DNA from: UMGS1002 sp050946195
GTDB lineage: Bacteria; Bacillota; Clostridia; Oscillospirales; CAG-272
DNA: 6,838 nt
Direction of reading: 5' to 3'
NCBI GenBank assembly: GCA_050946195.1
Contig: JBMNUI010000068.1
Location: forward strand, 1 to 6,838
The position numbers and the translations under genes were made by a program. How positions within the stretch are numbered: position 1 is the stretch's first letter; every line of letters starts with the position of its first letter. The notes under the pieces are model-generated. The model did no database searches and was not told the origin of the DNA. It saw only the letters and a list, made by a program, of their open reading frames with translations. Below are positions 1 through 6,203 of the stretch, in pieces.

Positions 1-1488
1 CCCCATGCTTTTCATAAATGAATCTGCGATGCCTTCAAGCTTCTTCTCCCAGACAGTCATTGACATTTTAAAGGTCGATTTCATTGCGCCCGAACCGGTC
101 TTGTTGATAATAAAGTTCCGCACCGTGTTATCGGTAGTCAGTCCGATATCGGTCATGGGCCGCAGCAGGCAGAGATACATATTTTCAAACACAATATCCA
201 GCATATCCCAGGATTCCTCGTCGCGCGCCACCTTGCCGTCGAGCAGGATATCGAAAAATGCCGGGCGGACGATTTTATATGAGTAGTATGCCATGTCCTC
301 GAGTATGATGCCGGTCATCTCAAGGTCCTGATTGTCTTTTGGTATTGAGGTGAAAGAGGACTTGTTGTGTATGCTGGAATAGTACTTCTCCTGGGACTCC
401 TCCAACTTCGGTATCGGAAGGATTCCGAAATCAAGGTCTCCGGCTCTGAGCTTCATAACGGTATACATCAGCTGTACGTAAAACATACTGTGTCCGTTGA
501 GAAATGCTGTTTCCTGCTCGCCGAGTTGCATCCATGAGGTGCAGGCATGAACCTCATAATCTGCCAGGAAATCAATCACCTTGGCAAGCGTGTTGAAGAC
601 AGTTTCATCATTGAAGTTTATGTAGGGAATGTCGTCGGTGTCTTTTTCAATAACGCGCAGGCTCGAGCCGTAGAAGAAGGGCGCCCATACATAGGGATTA
701 AAGATAATGCCGTATCTGTCGTCGGCATTCATGACCCCGTCGCCGTTGAGGTCGCTCACCGCCGTGGCGCAATATTTATACATTGTGTCAATCGTCCATT
801 TCCCGTCTTTGACAAGCTGATACGGGCTTTCAAGCGTCAGGTCTTCGACAAGACCTTTGTTGAAGTAAACCGCCGTGACGGCCATAAATGAATGTACATT
901 GGTGTAACCTATGGCAAAGGCGTTTACATTTGAAATTGAGGTTGCATCCATCACCATGCCCATCCACCACGGGGCATCGTAGTTGACGTATGGAACGGTG
1001 TTCATGTCAAGCAGATAACCGTTTATCGCCAGAGACAAAGTGTTGCCGCCGTTTGCGTGCAGCACGTCGTAGAGATGCTCGCCGGCATTATAGGTGTTTA
1101 TGAAACTCTGGTAGATTGAATTGTTGAGCATACGGACCGATTCGATTTCGATGTCGTATTTTTCGCTGACCAGCAGGGTGCGTTCATATGTCGCGTTGCT
1201 CATTGTTTCACCCGAATTTTCCCCGTATATTTCGTAGAAATAAACGTCGATGTTGTTTCCGGGCTCAATTTCCCGCTCAAGAAAGGTTATCTTTTTGCCC
1301 GAAAATTTGACTTCGGGGAGGTCGGGTGCGGGCTCATCGGTTTCGGGGGCGGTTGTAGTCCCATTGTCGATTCCAGGGGTGGTCGTGTCGGACTCTTGGT
1401 CTTGGTCCTTAGTACAAGCGATTGCCGAAAACAAAACAAGCAGCACCAACAAAAGTGCAACAGGCCGTATAACACATGAAAATTTCAC
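1..1488 (-). CDS. Extracellular solute-binding lipoprotein of an ABC importer (family 1-like), 3' end outside window
   Basis: The reading frame is open from a GTG at 1488-1486 to the window edge (496 codons, no stop), so the C-terminus is missing. The start is fixed by AGGAG at 1500-1496, 7 nt upstream. The N-terminus is a lipoprotein signal: Lys2 and Arg8, a Leu/Val-rich core (residues 10-23), then Ala-Ile-Ala-Cys with Cys25 as the probable lipidation site; the -3 residue is Ala rather than the usual Leu. Residues 26-59 are a Thr/Pro/Asp/Glu-rich linker. The mature part has the look of sugar-type binding proteins: a 'VYFNKGLVED' segment, a 'KDGKWTIDTMYKYC' segment, and an EF-hand-like loop DLNGDG...DDRYG at about 246-260, which is common in clostridial members. 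Expected role: an outer-face substrate receptor for ABC permeases, which would probably lie to the left. Ligand unknown. It has its own strong promoter. Confident for the family, not for the ligand. Confidence 0.88.
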   Translation of the reverse strand, partial: MKFSCVIRPVALLLVLLVLFSAIACTKDQDQESDTTTPGIDNGTTTAPETDEPAPDLPEVKFSGKKITFLEREIEPGNNIDVYFYEIYGENSGETMSNATYERTLLVSEKYDIEIESVRMLNNSIYQSFINTYNAGEHLYDVLHANGGNTLSLAINGYLLDMNTVPYVNYDAPWWMGMVMDATSISNVNAFAIGYTNVHSFMAVTAVYFNKGLVEDLTLESPYQLVKDGKWTIDTMYKYCATAVSDLNGDGVMNADDRYGIIFNPYVWAPFFYGSSLRVIEKDTDDIPYINFNDETVFNTLAKVIDFLADYEVHACTSWMQLGEQETAFLNGHSMFYVQLMYTVMKLRAGDLDFGILPIPKLEESQEKYYSSIHNKSSFTSIPKDNQDLEMTGIILEDMAYYSYKIVRPAFFDILLDGKVARDEESWDMLDIVFENMYLCLLRPMTDIGLTTDNTVRNFIINKTGSGAMKSTFKMSMTVWEKKLEGIADSFMKSMG

Positions 1489-1495
1489 AATACAT

Positions 1496-1500
1496 CTCCT
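1496..1500 (-). promoter_or_regulatory. Ribosome binding site that fixes the GTG start of the solute-binding lipoprotein
   Basis: On the minus strand AGGAG is followed by 7 nt and then GTG at 1488-1486. An ATG overlaps this spacer (1495-1493) but is in another frame and leads to no protein with a signal peptide. The GTG frame gives a proper lipoprotein signal, so it is chosen. Confidence 0.85.
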
Positions 1501-1512
1501 TTATCTTTTTAG

Positions 1513-1529
1513 CCGGGCAAGGCACCCGG
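1513..1529 (-). promoter_or_regulatory. Hairpin in the mRNA leader just upstream of the ribosome binding site
   Basis: CCGGG (1529-1525) and CCCGG (1517-1513) form a perfect 5-bp GC stem with a 7-nt loop. It ends 12 nt before the AGGAG. It is followed by an A-rich stretch rather than a U-run, so it does not look like an intrinsic terminator. A role in translation or mRNA stability is possible, but this is inference from position alone. Confidence 0.4.
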
Positions 1530-1614
1530 ACATATGTATCATGAGGGGCGTGCGGTCTGTGTTTTTTCCGAGTTGTTGTATTTTGTAGTTCTTCGCGTTT
1601 ATCCCCAAAGCCTG

Positions 1615-1650
1615 CGGTAACCCGGCTGTTACGCCGGAAGCTGGTTGCCG
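1615..1650 (-). promoter_or_regulatory. Bulged hairpin at the predicted 5' end of the lipoprotein mRNA
   Basis: In the transcript, CGGCAAC (1650-1644) pairs with GTTACCG (1621-1615) with one C/A mismatch. An inner 5-bp stem, CCGGC (1637-1633) with GCCGG (1626-1622), has a 6-nt loop, and a 6-nt bulge (1643-1638) lies on the 5' side. The structure begins within a base or two of the predicted transcription start, a typical place for stabilising 5' hairpins. No known riboswitch consensus was recognised in it. Confidence 0.4.
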
Positions 1651-1675
1651 ATAATTAATAATACCATAATTATCG
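1649..1675. promoter_or_regulatory. Putative operator: perfect 9-bp inverted repeat around the -10 box
   Basis: CGATAATTA (1649-1657) and TAATTATCG (1667-1675) are exact reverse complements separated by 9 bp. The dyad contains the entire -10 hexamer (1658-1663) of the lipoprotein promoter and part of the spacer. A dimeric repressor bound here would block RNA polymerase. The regulator is not encoded in this window. The dyad is AT-rich and lacks the central CG of typical LacI-family operators, so its family cannot be named. Part of the symmetry could be a by-product of AT-rich promoter DNA, but a 9-of-9 match with terminal CG is unlikely to be accidental. Confidence 0.6.
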
Positions 1676-1708
1676 CAACAAGTCAACAAAAAATATTAAT
1701 TATTTTTA
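1658..1708 (-). promoter_or_regulatory. Strong sigma-A-type promoter with UP-like tract, driving the solute-binding lipoprotein
   Basis: On the minus strand the -35 box TTGACT (1686-1681) matches consensus at 5 of 6. A 17-bp spacer and the -10 box TATTAT (1663-1658, 5 of 6) follow, with TGG directly before it (extended -10). The predicted start of transcription is near 1651, giving a leader of about 160 nt. Immediately upstream of the -35 box, 1708-1688 is almost pure A/T with A- and T-runs, like an UP element. Together these predict high expression, as is usual for binding proteins, restrained by the overlapping inverted repeat. Confidence 0.8.
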
Positions 1709-1776
1709 GCGAAAATTGTTTGATATTTGACAACCTTTGGGTATGGCGCCGCTAATTTTATCTTATGTGGTTTGTG

Positions 1777-2139
1777 TCATTCAACGCTTCCCGAGGCTAT
1801 CAGGTCGGCTCCCGTCCCGAGAAAATTGGGCACGATTACATCACCCGAGTTGACCTTGTCTACAACTAATCTTTTTATTTCCTCCATTCCGGCAAAAAGC
1901 AGCTCTTTCGGGATAGGTTTTGAGGTTCTCACTGCTACCAGCGGAACCTGCTTGTTTGTGGTTTTGACCGAGGATGTCAGGATCCTCACCGGGGCAAAAA
2001 ACTCATTTTCGGCATAGGTCTTGCCGCGCTTGCAGCCAAACCCCTTGATGCTCTCGACAGTACGGCTGCTTTTATCCCCACAAACCGTGATTTCACAGCC
2101 CTGCGGGCAGACGATGCATATAATCTTCTTTGTCTCCAT
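1777..2139 (-). CDS. DUF1667 protein, small cysteine-cluster partner of the FAD oxidoreductases
   Basis: A 120-residue protein starting at ATG 2139 with an AAGGTG ribosome binding site in the 16-bp gap after the preceding gene. Near the N-terminus it has Cys8-x2-Cys11-x3-Cys15 and a fourth cysteine at 36 in a 'GFGCKRG' setting (Cys20 is extra). This spacing resembles the [4Fe-4S] loop at the N-terminus of molybdopterin oxidoreductases, so an iron-sulfur cluster is a reasonable inference. The rest carries DUF1667 hallmarks: 'PVRILTSSVK', 'VRTSKPIPKE' and a 'GDVIVPNFLGTG' end. The family is typically encoded directly after a GlpA-like and a pyridine-nucleotide oxidoreductase gene, exactly as here. 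Its likely job is an electron-transfer subunit between the two flavoproteins. The length is normal and nothing is missing. It is the last gene of the operon; no clear terminator follows. Confidence 0.9.
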   Translation of the reverse strand: METKKIICIVCPQGCEITVCGDKSSRTVESIKGFGCKRGKTYAENEFFAPVRILTSSVKTTNKQVPLVAVRTSKPIPKELLFAGMEEIKRLVVDKVNSGDVIVPNFLGTGADLIASGSVE

Positions 2140-2155
2140 TTTTACACCTTCTTTC

Positions 2156-3400
2156 TCAGCGAACCTCGACCAGAACAGTCGAGACCCCGCTCAAAGCTTC
2201 GGCGGAAAGGTCGACACGCTGCATTTCTCCGGGATTGACGGTCGCCAGTTTCTTTGATATGACCGGGTTGCTGTCGACAAGCACACTCAGTGTTACCTTC
2301 TTTGCCGGCTCGATGACCCTGAAAAAGAGGGTCGCCGGAGCATCCGGATACAACCTTTGCGGGCAGACATACCTGACATTGTTGCCGGGTGTGACTCTGA
2401 TTTCCTGCTCGGGCTTTTTCAGCTCGCCCCTTGCATACCGGGCGGCGCTGCGGCCGGCCGTAAGGCTTTCCTCGGTCACGTTGTCGACCAGGTCGTTTAC
2501 ATGGACTACATTGCCGCAGGCGAATATGTATTCGACCTCGGTCTGCATGAACTGGTTGACCTCTGGCCCGCCGGTGACGGGGTGGAGTTTTATACCGAAC
2601 TCTCTTGTCAGCTCGTTTTCGGGAATCAGGCCGCAGGAGATAAGGAGGGTGTCGCATTCATACAGCTTTTCGGTCCCGGGTATGGGTTTTCTGGTTGCCG
2701 GGTCAACCTCGGCAACAACCACACCTTCGACGCGGTTGTTTCCCTTAATTTCAACCACCGTGTGGCTAAGCAAAAGAGGTATGCCGAAGTCCTCAAGGCA
2801 CTGTACCCGGTTTCTTATCAGGCCGGTGGTGTAATTCATTATCTCGACAACCGCCAGCACCTCGGCGCCCTCAAGCGTCAGGCGACGTGCCATAATCATT
2901 CCGATGTCGCCCGAGCCCAAAAGGACAATCCGCTTGCCAACCATTATATTCTGGCGGTTTATCAGCCGCTGCGCCGCGCCTGCCGTATATATCCCGGCCG
3001 GGCGGGTACCCGGCGTCATCAGGGCACCGCGGGTTCTCTCCCGGCAGCCCATGGCAAGCACTATGCTCCTGCCCCGGATGGTTATTACCCCGTCTGTCGG
3101 GTTTATGCCGGTGACGCTGTGTTCTCCGATTGAGAGCACCATTGTCCCGAGCTTATATTCAACGCCGCATTCCTTGGCTTTTTGGATGAATCTTCTGGCA
3201 TACTCGGGGCCGGTCAGTTCCTCGCCGAAATATTTCAGGCCAAATCCGGGATGTATGCACTGCTCGAGTATTCCCCCGAGGCTGCTGTCGCGTTCGATTA
3301 TAATAATATCTCCGGCGCCGGCCTCTTTTGCGCCGATTGCTGCGGCAAGCCCGGCAGGGCCGCCTCCGACAATTACAACATCATAAATTTTTTCTTCCAT
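2156..3400 (-). CDS. NAD(P)/FAD-dependent oxidoreductase (pyridine nucleotide-disulfide type)
   Basis: 414 residues from ATG 3400, with AAAGAAAGG about 11 nt upstream. Two dinucleotide folds are visible: an FAD site GGGPAG at 12-17 with the acidic ribose-binding Glu36, and a second GSGDIG at 162-167 for NAD(P)H, followed by Glu at the end of the next strand. 'LAMGCRER' (115-122) is the usual ATG-type motif. The third FAD motif reads 'FACGNVVHVNDLVD', with Asn where many relatives have Gly-Asp; I recall this form in the branch paired with DUF1667. Cys48 in 'EQCIHPG' is a single cysteine, so this is not a classic CxxxxC disulfide reductase. The last ~85 residues form a separate beta-rich tail. 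Expected role: cytoplasmic subunit passing electrons between the GlpA-like partner, the DUF1667 protein and NAD(P). It differs from E. coli GlpB. Substrate and cofactor preference are inferred. Confidence 0.9.
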   Translation of the reverse strand: MEEKIYDVVIVGGGPAGLAAAIGAKEAGAGDIIIIERDSSLGGILEQCIHPGFGLKYFGEELTGPEYARRFIQKAKECGVEYKLGTMVLSIGEHSVTGINPTDGVITIRGRSIVLAMGCRERTRGALMTPGTRPAGIYTAGAAQRLINRQNIMVGKRIVLLGSGDIGMIMARRLTLEGAEVLAVVEIMNYTTGLIRNRVQCLEDFGIPLLLSHTVVEIKGNNRVEGVVVAEVDPATRKPIPGTEKLYECDTLLISCGLIPENELTREFGIKLHPVTGGPEVNQFMQTEVEYIFACGNVVHVNDLVDNVTEESLTAGRSAARYARGELKKPEQEIRVTPGNNVRYVCPQRLYPDAPATLFFRVIEPAKKVTLSVLVDSNPVISKKLATVNPGEMQRVDLSAEALSGVSTVLVEVR

Positions 3401-3418
3401 GTCTGTGCAAGCCTTTCT

Positions 3419-4861
3419 TTATCTGAAATTTCCGATTACCAGCTCGGACCCCGGTTCGCTTTTCCGGACTTCTTCAACCGGAATGCCGAGCTCCCGGGCG
3501 ATGATTTCAATTACCTTCGGGGTGCAGAAACCGCCCTGGCAGCGTCCCATGCCGGCGCGCACCCGCCGTTTTACGGCGTCGAGCGACCTGGCTCCAAGAG
3601 TGCGGTGAATCGCGTCGCAGATCTGGCCTTCGGTCACTGTCTCGCAGCGGCATATAATATTTCCGTAGCGCTTGTCGCGGGCAATCAGCTCGGCGCGCTC
3701 CTCGTCGCTCATCTCGGCAAAGCAGGGAATGCCGCGGCGGCGCGGGTTGTGGTTTGTCTTGAATTCGGCCTTCATGCCCGACTCAATCAGCATATCGGCC
3801 ACATATTTTGCAATGGCCACCGAGCCGGTAAGACCTGTTGACCGCACTCCCGAGATGTCGACATAACCGGCGAGGTCATCGTACATTTCGATGTTCAGCC
3901 CTTCGGGGTTGCGCTGTGCCCGCAGGCCGGAATACTGGGTTATTGTATCCCGAAGGACTACACCAGGGACCATCTTTCTGACATCTTCGGCGATGCTGGC
4001 AAGCCCTTCGGCGGTGGTGCGCTTGTCGGTCTTGTCGAGCAGATCCTCGGCGGTGGGGCCGACGAGTATGTTGCCGTGTATTGTCGGGCAGATGAGCTTG
4101 CCCTTTGTGGTTTTTGTGGGTATCGGGAGCACTATTCTGTTCACCTTGCAGGAGGTTTTCTTGTCAAGGATATAGAATTGTCCCTTGCGCGGGGTGACAT
4201 AATATTTGTTTTTCCCGACATATGAGGCGATCTCGTCACAATAGAGCCCGGCTGCGTTTATTACATATTTTGCCCGGATTTCCTCCCCCTTGTCGGTCTT
4301 AACTGCTCTAACGGCTCCCTCGCTTACGATGATTCCGGTCACCTTTGTGCCAAGCAGGAAATGCACTCCGTTGTCGGCGGCATTTTCAGCCAGTGCAATG
4401 ACAAGAATGAAGGGGTCGATTATACTTTCGCGGGGTATGAGCAGTCCGCCTTTCACCTCGGGATTTAGCGCCGGCTCAAGCTCGAGAAGCTCTTTTGCGG
4501 TGAGGTACTCGATATCATAGACCCGGTTTAACATTGCTTTGTGCTTCAGAGCCGGCAGCTTTTCAAACTGCTCGTCTGTAAATGCCGGCAGAATTGCACC
4601 TGTACACTTGAAGGGGATATCGAGGTCTGCGGCTATTTTGTCATACATCGGGTTCGCGGCGACAACGAGCTGGCTCTCAAGCGTTCCGGGCGCCGCGTCA
4701 TAACCGGTATGTATAATTGCGCTGTTGGCTCTTGAAATGTCACCGCCCACATCTTCGTTTTTCTCGACTACCGTCACATCAAGGCGGTATTTTGCCAGTT
4801 CCCAGGCAATGGCGCTGCCCACAGCACCCGCGCCGATAATTAAGACATCGGTTTGTTTCAT
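3419..4861 (-). CDS. GlpA/LhgO-like FAD-dependent dehydrogenase with C-terminal BFD-like [2Fe-2S] domain
   Basis: 480 residues from ATG 4861, with AGGAG 8 nt upstream. The N-terminus has the FAD site GAGAVG (10-15), then the acidic end 'VVEKNEDVGG' and 'SRANSAIIHTGYD', the signature of glycerol-3-phosphate dehydrogenase-like oxidases of the DAO fold. 'INAAGLYCDEIA', 'YSGLRAQRN' and 'GVRSTGLTGSVAIA' are further family segments. The C-terminus is a bacterioferritin-associated-ferredoxin-like domain with Cys404-x-Cys406 and Cys441-x4-Cys446, able to hold a [2Fe-2S] cluster. The family oxidises glycerol 3-phosphate or 2-hydroxyacids such as L-2-hydroxyglutarate; the true substrate is not visible. 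It is followed after 18 bp by the pyridine-nucleotide oxidoreductase. No membrane segment or GlpC-like anchor is encoded nearby, so the complex is probably soluble. No glycerol kinase gene appears in the window, which weakens a simple glycerol role. Confidence 0.9.
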   Translation of the reverse strand: MKQTDVLIIGAGAVGSAIAWELAKYRLDVTVVEKNEDVGGDISRANSAIIHTGYDAAPGTLESQLVVAANPMYDKIAADLDIPFKCTGAILPAFTDEQFEKLPALKHKAMLNRVYDIEYLTAKELLELEPALNPEVKGGLLIPRESIIDPFILVIALAENAADNGVHFLLGTKVTGIIVSEGAVRAVKTDKGEEIRAKYVINAAGLYCDEIASYVGKNKYYVTPRKGQFYILDKKTSCKVNRIVLPIPTKTTKGKLICPTIHGNILVGPTAEDLLDKTDKRTTAEGLASIAEDVRKMVPGVVLRDTITQYSGLRAQRNPEGLNIEMYDDLAGYVDISGVRSTGLTGSVAIAKYVADMLIESGMKAEFKTNHNPRRRGIPCFAEMSDEERAELIARDKRYGNIICRCETVTEGQICDAIHRTLGARSLDAVKRRVRAGMGRCQGGFCTPKVIEIIARELGIPVEEVRKSEPGSELVIGNFR

Positions 4862-4887
4862 AAGGTTACTCCTGTTTTTGTCTATGG

Positions 4888-6180
4888 TTATTTTTTAAAC
4901 ATCAACCTGTAGTATTTTTCGGTGCGTCCGGCAAGAGCCTCAAGCTGCTCTTTTGCGCCTTCCGCGCCTGTGATATACTGCCTCATCAAAAGTCCTTCCT
5001 CAGCGCAGAGCGCCGCCGTGACAGGGAAGTAGTTCTCCCTGAGGAACTTGCCGTACAAGCATAACCGGTACTCGCCGTGCAACATATAATAATTTGAAGG
5101 ATAAAATTCCTCAAACGCTATCGACCAGCCGTTGAGTATCGCTTCTTTTATGGACTCGGGAGAGTTATCCTTAGCGAAGACGACGGTGTAACGCGCGTCA
5201 AAAACCTCCGGGTTGCCGAGAGTGGTATGCGAATCGCTCGAGCCGACGATGGGGATTCTAAGCCCCCGGGCGCGCAGCTCATTGTACAGAGCTATCTGGA
5301 TGTTGTTGTCAAGAAGGTTGAAGCCTCCGATGAGCTCGAAAACGTCAAACACTCGGTTCATCAAAAGGGCTTCGGTCAGCTCATCCGGGACATTGTAAAC
5401 ATTTTTCATCCAGTGCGGGTGGGGGAAAATCGCTATTCCGCCGGCCTCCCGGACTTTTTTTACCACCCATATGCAAGCGGCATAAGCAAACCTGTAGGCT
5501 TCGGGAATAAAATCTGTATTTATGGTCTTTAGAATTTCCTCAACTTCTCTTCTGTATGTATCCGGGTCGTTGAGGTAAATGTCATTGATACTGTACCTGC
5601 TCCCTACGTTGACAACATGCACGAAGTTGTCGGGCGAGTGGATTTCCTCGCCGGTAAGCAGGGTCATTCCCAGCTTGCAATCGCTGAAAGCCTCGATCAT
5701 CTCAAGTGACGGCGCAAACCGCCGGTGGTCGGTCAGGGAAATGAAGTCAAACCCCGCCGCCCGGTAGTTGGCGGCCACCACCGCCGGACTTTCTTTTCCG
5801 TCCGAGCGGCAGCTGTGTACGTGAAGGTCGCCGCGAAGCGGCCGGCGTGCGTATAAATCCTCATCCAGGGCATAAACCGAGAGCTGGACAAGCCGCTGGG
5901 TCTCGTCGTGCCTGAAAATCCTGATGTAATATTCCTCTTCTTTATCGAATCTGTAGCAGAAGACGAGTTTTTTGTCCTTTGCGCTGACAAATATCGGGTT
6001 TTCGCACACGCCGAGGTGGCCGTGTCTTGTGAGCGACCACACCTCCACCTTGTAGGGCGCCTCATCGGTAAAATCAAACCTTGGGTCATTGGCGATTATG
6101 GTTACTTCCGAGATGACCCAGGTCCTGTAAACCTGAGGCTCGACGCGGTACCAGTGAAGTTCGTTTTTGATTTTCATCAT
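4888..6180 (-). CDS. CehA/McbA-type metallohydrolase with PHP domain
   Basis: 430 residues from the first of two adjacent ATGs (6180), with AAGGG a few bases upstream. Residues 1-110 form a beta-rich N-terminal domain of the kind that precedes the catalytic domain in CehA-like proteins. The PHP metal-binding motifs follow in order: Asp118-Leu-His120-Val-His122, Ser-Asp127-Gly, Thr-Asp151-His152, Glu178/Glu179 in 'LLTGEEIHSP', His254-Pro-His256, and Asp316-Ser-His318. These would hold two or three metal ions, so the enzyme looks active. The family contains phosphoesterases and the carbaryl hydrolase CehA; it cleaves phosphate esters, carbamates or other esters, and the substrate here is unknown. 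There is no signal peptide, so it is cytoplasmic. It follows the MlrC-like gene after 23 bp and precedes the GlpA-like gene by 26 bp, so a role in releasing the substrate of the oxidoreductases is a fair inference. Confidence 0.88.
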   Translation of the reverse strand: MMKIKNELHWYRVEPQVYRTWVISEVTIIANDPRFDFTDEAPYKVEVWSLTRHGHLGVCENPIFVSAKDKKLVFCYRFDKEEEYYIRIFRHDETQRLVQLSVYALDEDLYARRPLRGDLHVHSCRSDGKESPAVVAANYRAAGFDFISLTDHRRFAPSLEMIEAFSDCKLGMTLLTGEEIHSPDNFVHVVNVGSRYSINDIYLNDPDTYRREVEEILKTINTDFIPEAYRFAYAACIWVVKKVREAGGIAIFPHPHWMKNVYNVPDELTEALLMNRVFDVFELIGGFNLLDNNIQIALYNELRARGLRIPIVGSSDSHTTLGNPEVFDARYTVVFAKDNSPESIKEAILNGWSIAFEEFYPSNYYMLHGEYRLCLYGKFLRENYFPVTAALCAEEGLLMRQYITGAEGAKEQLEALAGRTEKYYRLMFKK

Positions 6181-6203
6181 TATACCCTTTCTTGTTAAAC
6201 CGT

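Noticed and set aside
1615..1650. Possible c-di-GMP riboswitch because of the GGGTTACCG-like end
   Set aside because: Only a short string resembles the 3' side of that class. The conserved upstream segments are absent, and the order of elements does not fit.
1501..1689. 62-codon minus-strand frame in the gap, with a 13-codon ATG-start end that could be a leader peptide
   Set aside because: The long version starts (TTG) upstream of the predicted transcription start, and the short version beginning near 1542 has no ribosome binding site. It resembles no known leader peptide.
1689..1707. AT-only inverted repeat as an intrinsic terminator for the operon
   Set aside because: The 7-bp stem has no G/C pairs and would be too weak. 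Its position directly before the -35 box fits an UP element better.
1727..2017. Plus-strand frame of 96 codons covering the start of the gap and the DUF1667 gene
   Set aside because: It is antisense to a recognised conserved gene and has no recognisable domain or ribosome binding site.
2142..2657. Minus-strand frame of 171 codons rich in Arg and Pro inside the oxidoreductase gene
   Set aside because: It is an out-of-frame shadow of the real gene; composition is typical of a shifted GC-rich frame.
2130..2834. Long plus-strand open frame (234 codons) opposite the FAD/NAD(P) oxidoreductase gene
   Set aside because: It lies entirely antisense to a gene with clear cofactor motifs, has a Ser/Thr/Arg-rich composition without domains, and lacks a convincing ribosome binding site. 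The same holds for the other plus-strand frames at 2357-3133, 2904-3386 and 3182-3841.
5733..6089. Second minus-strand frame of 118 codons within the PHP gene
   Set aside because: It is out of frame with the PHP motifs and shows no domain of its own.
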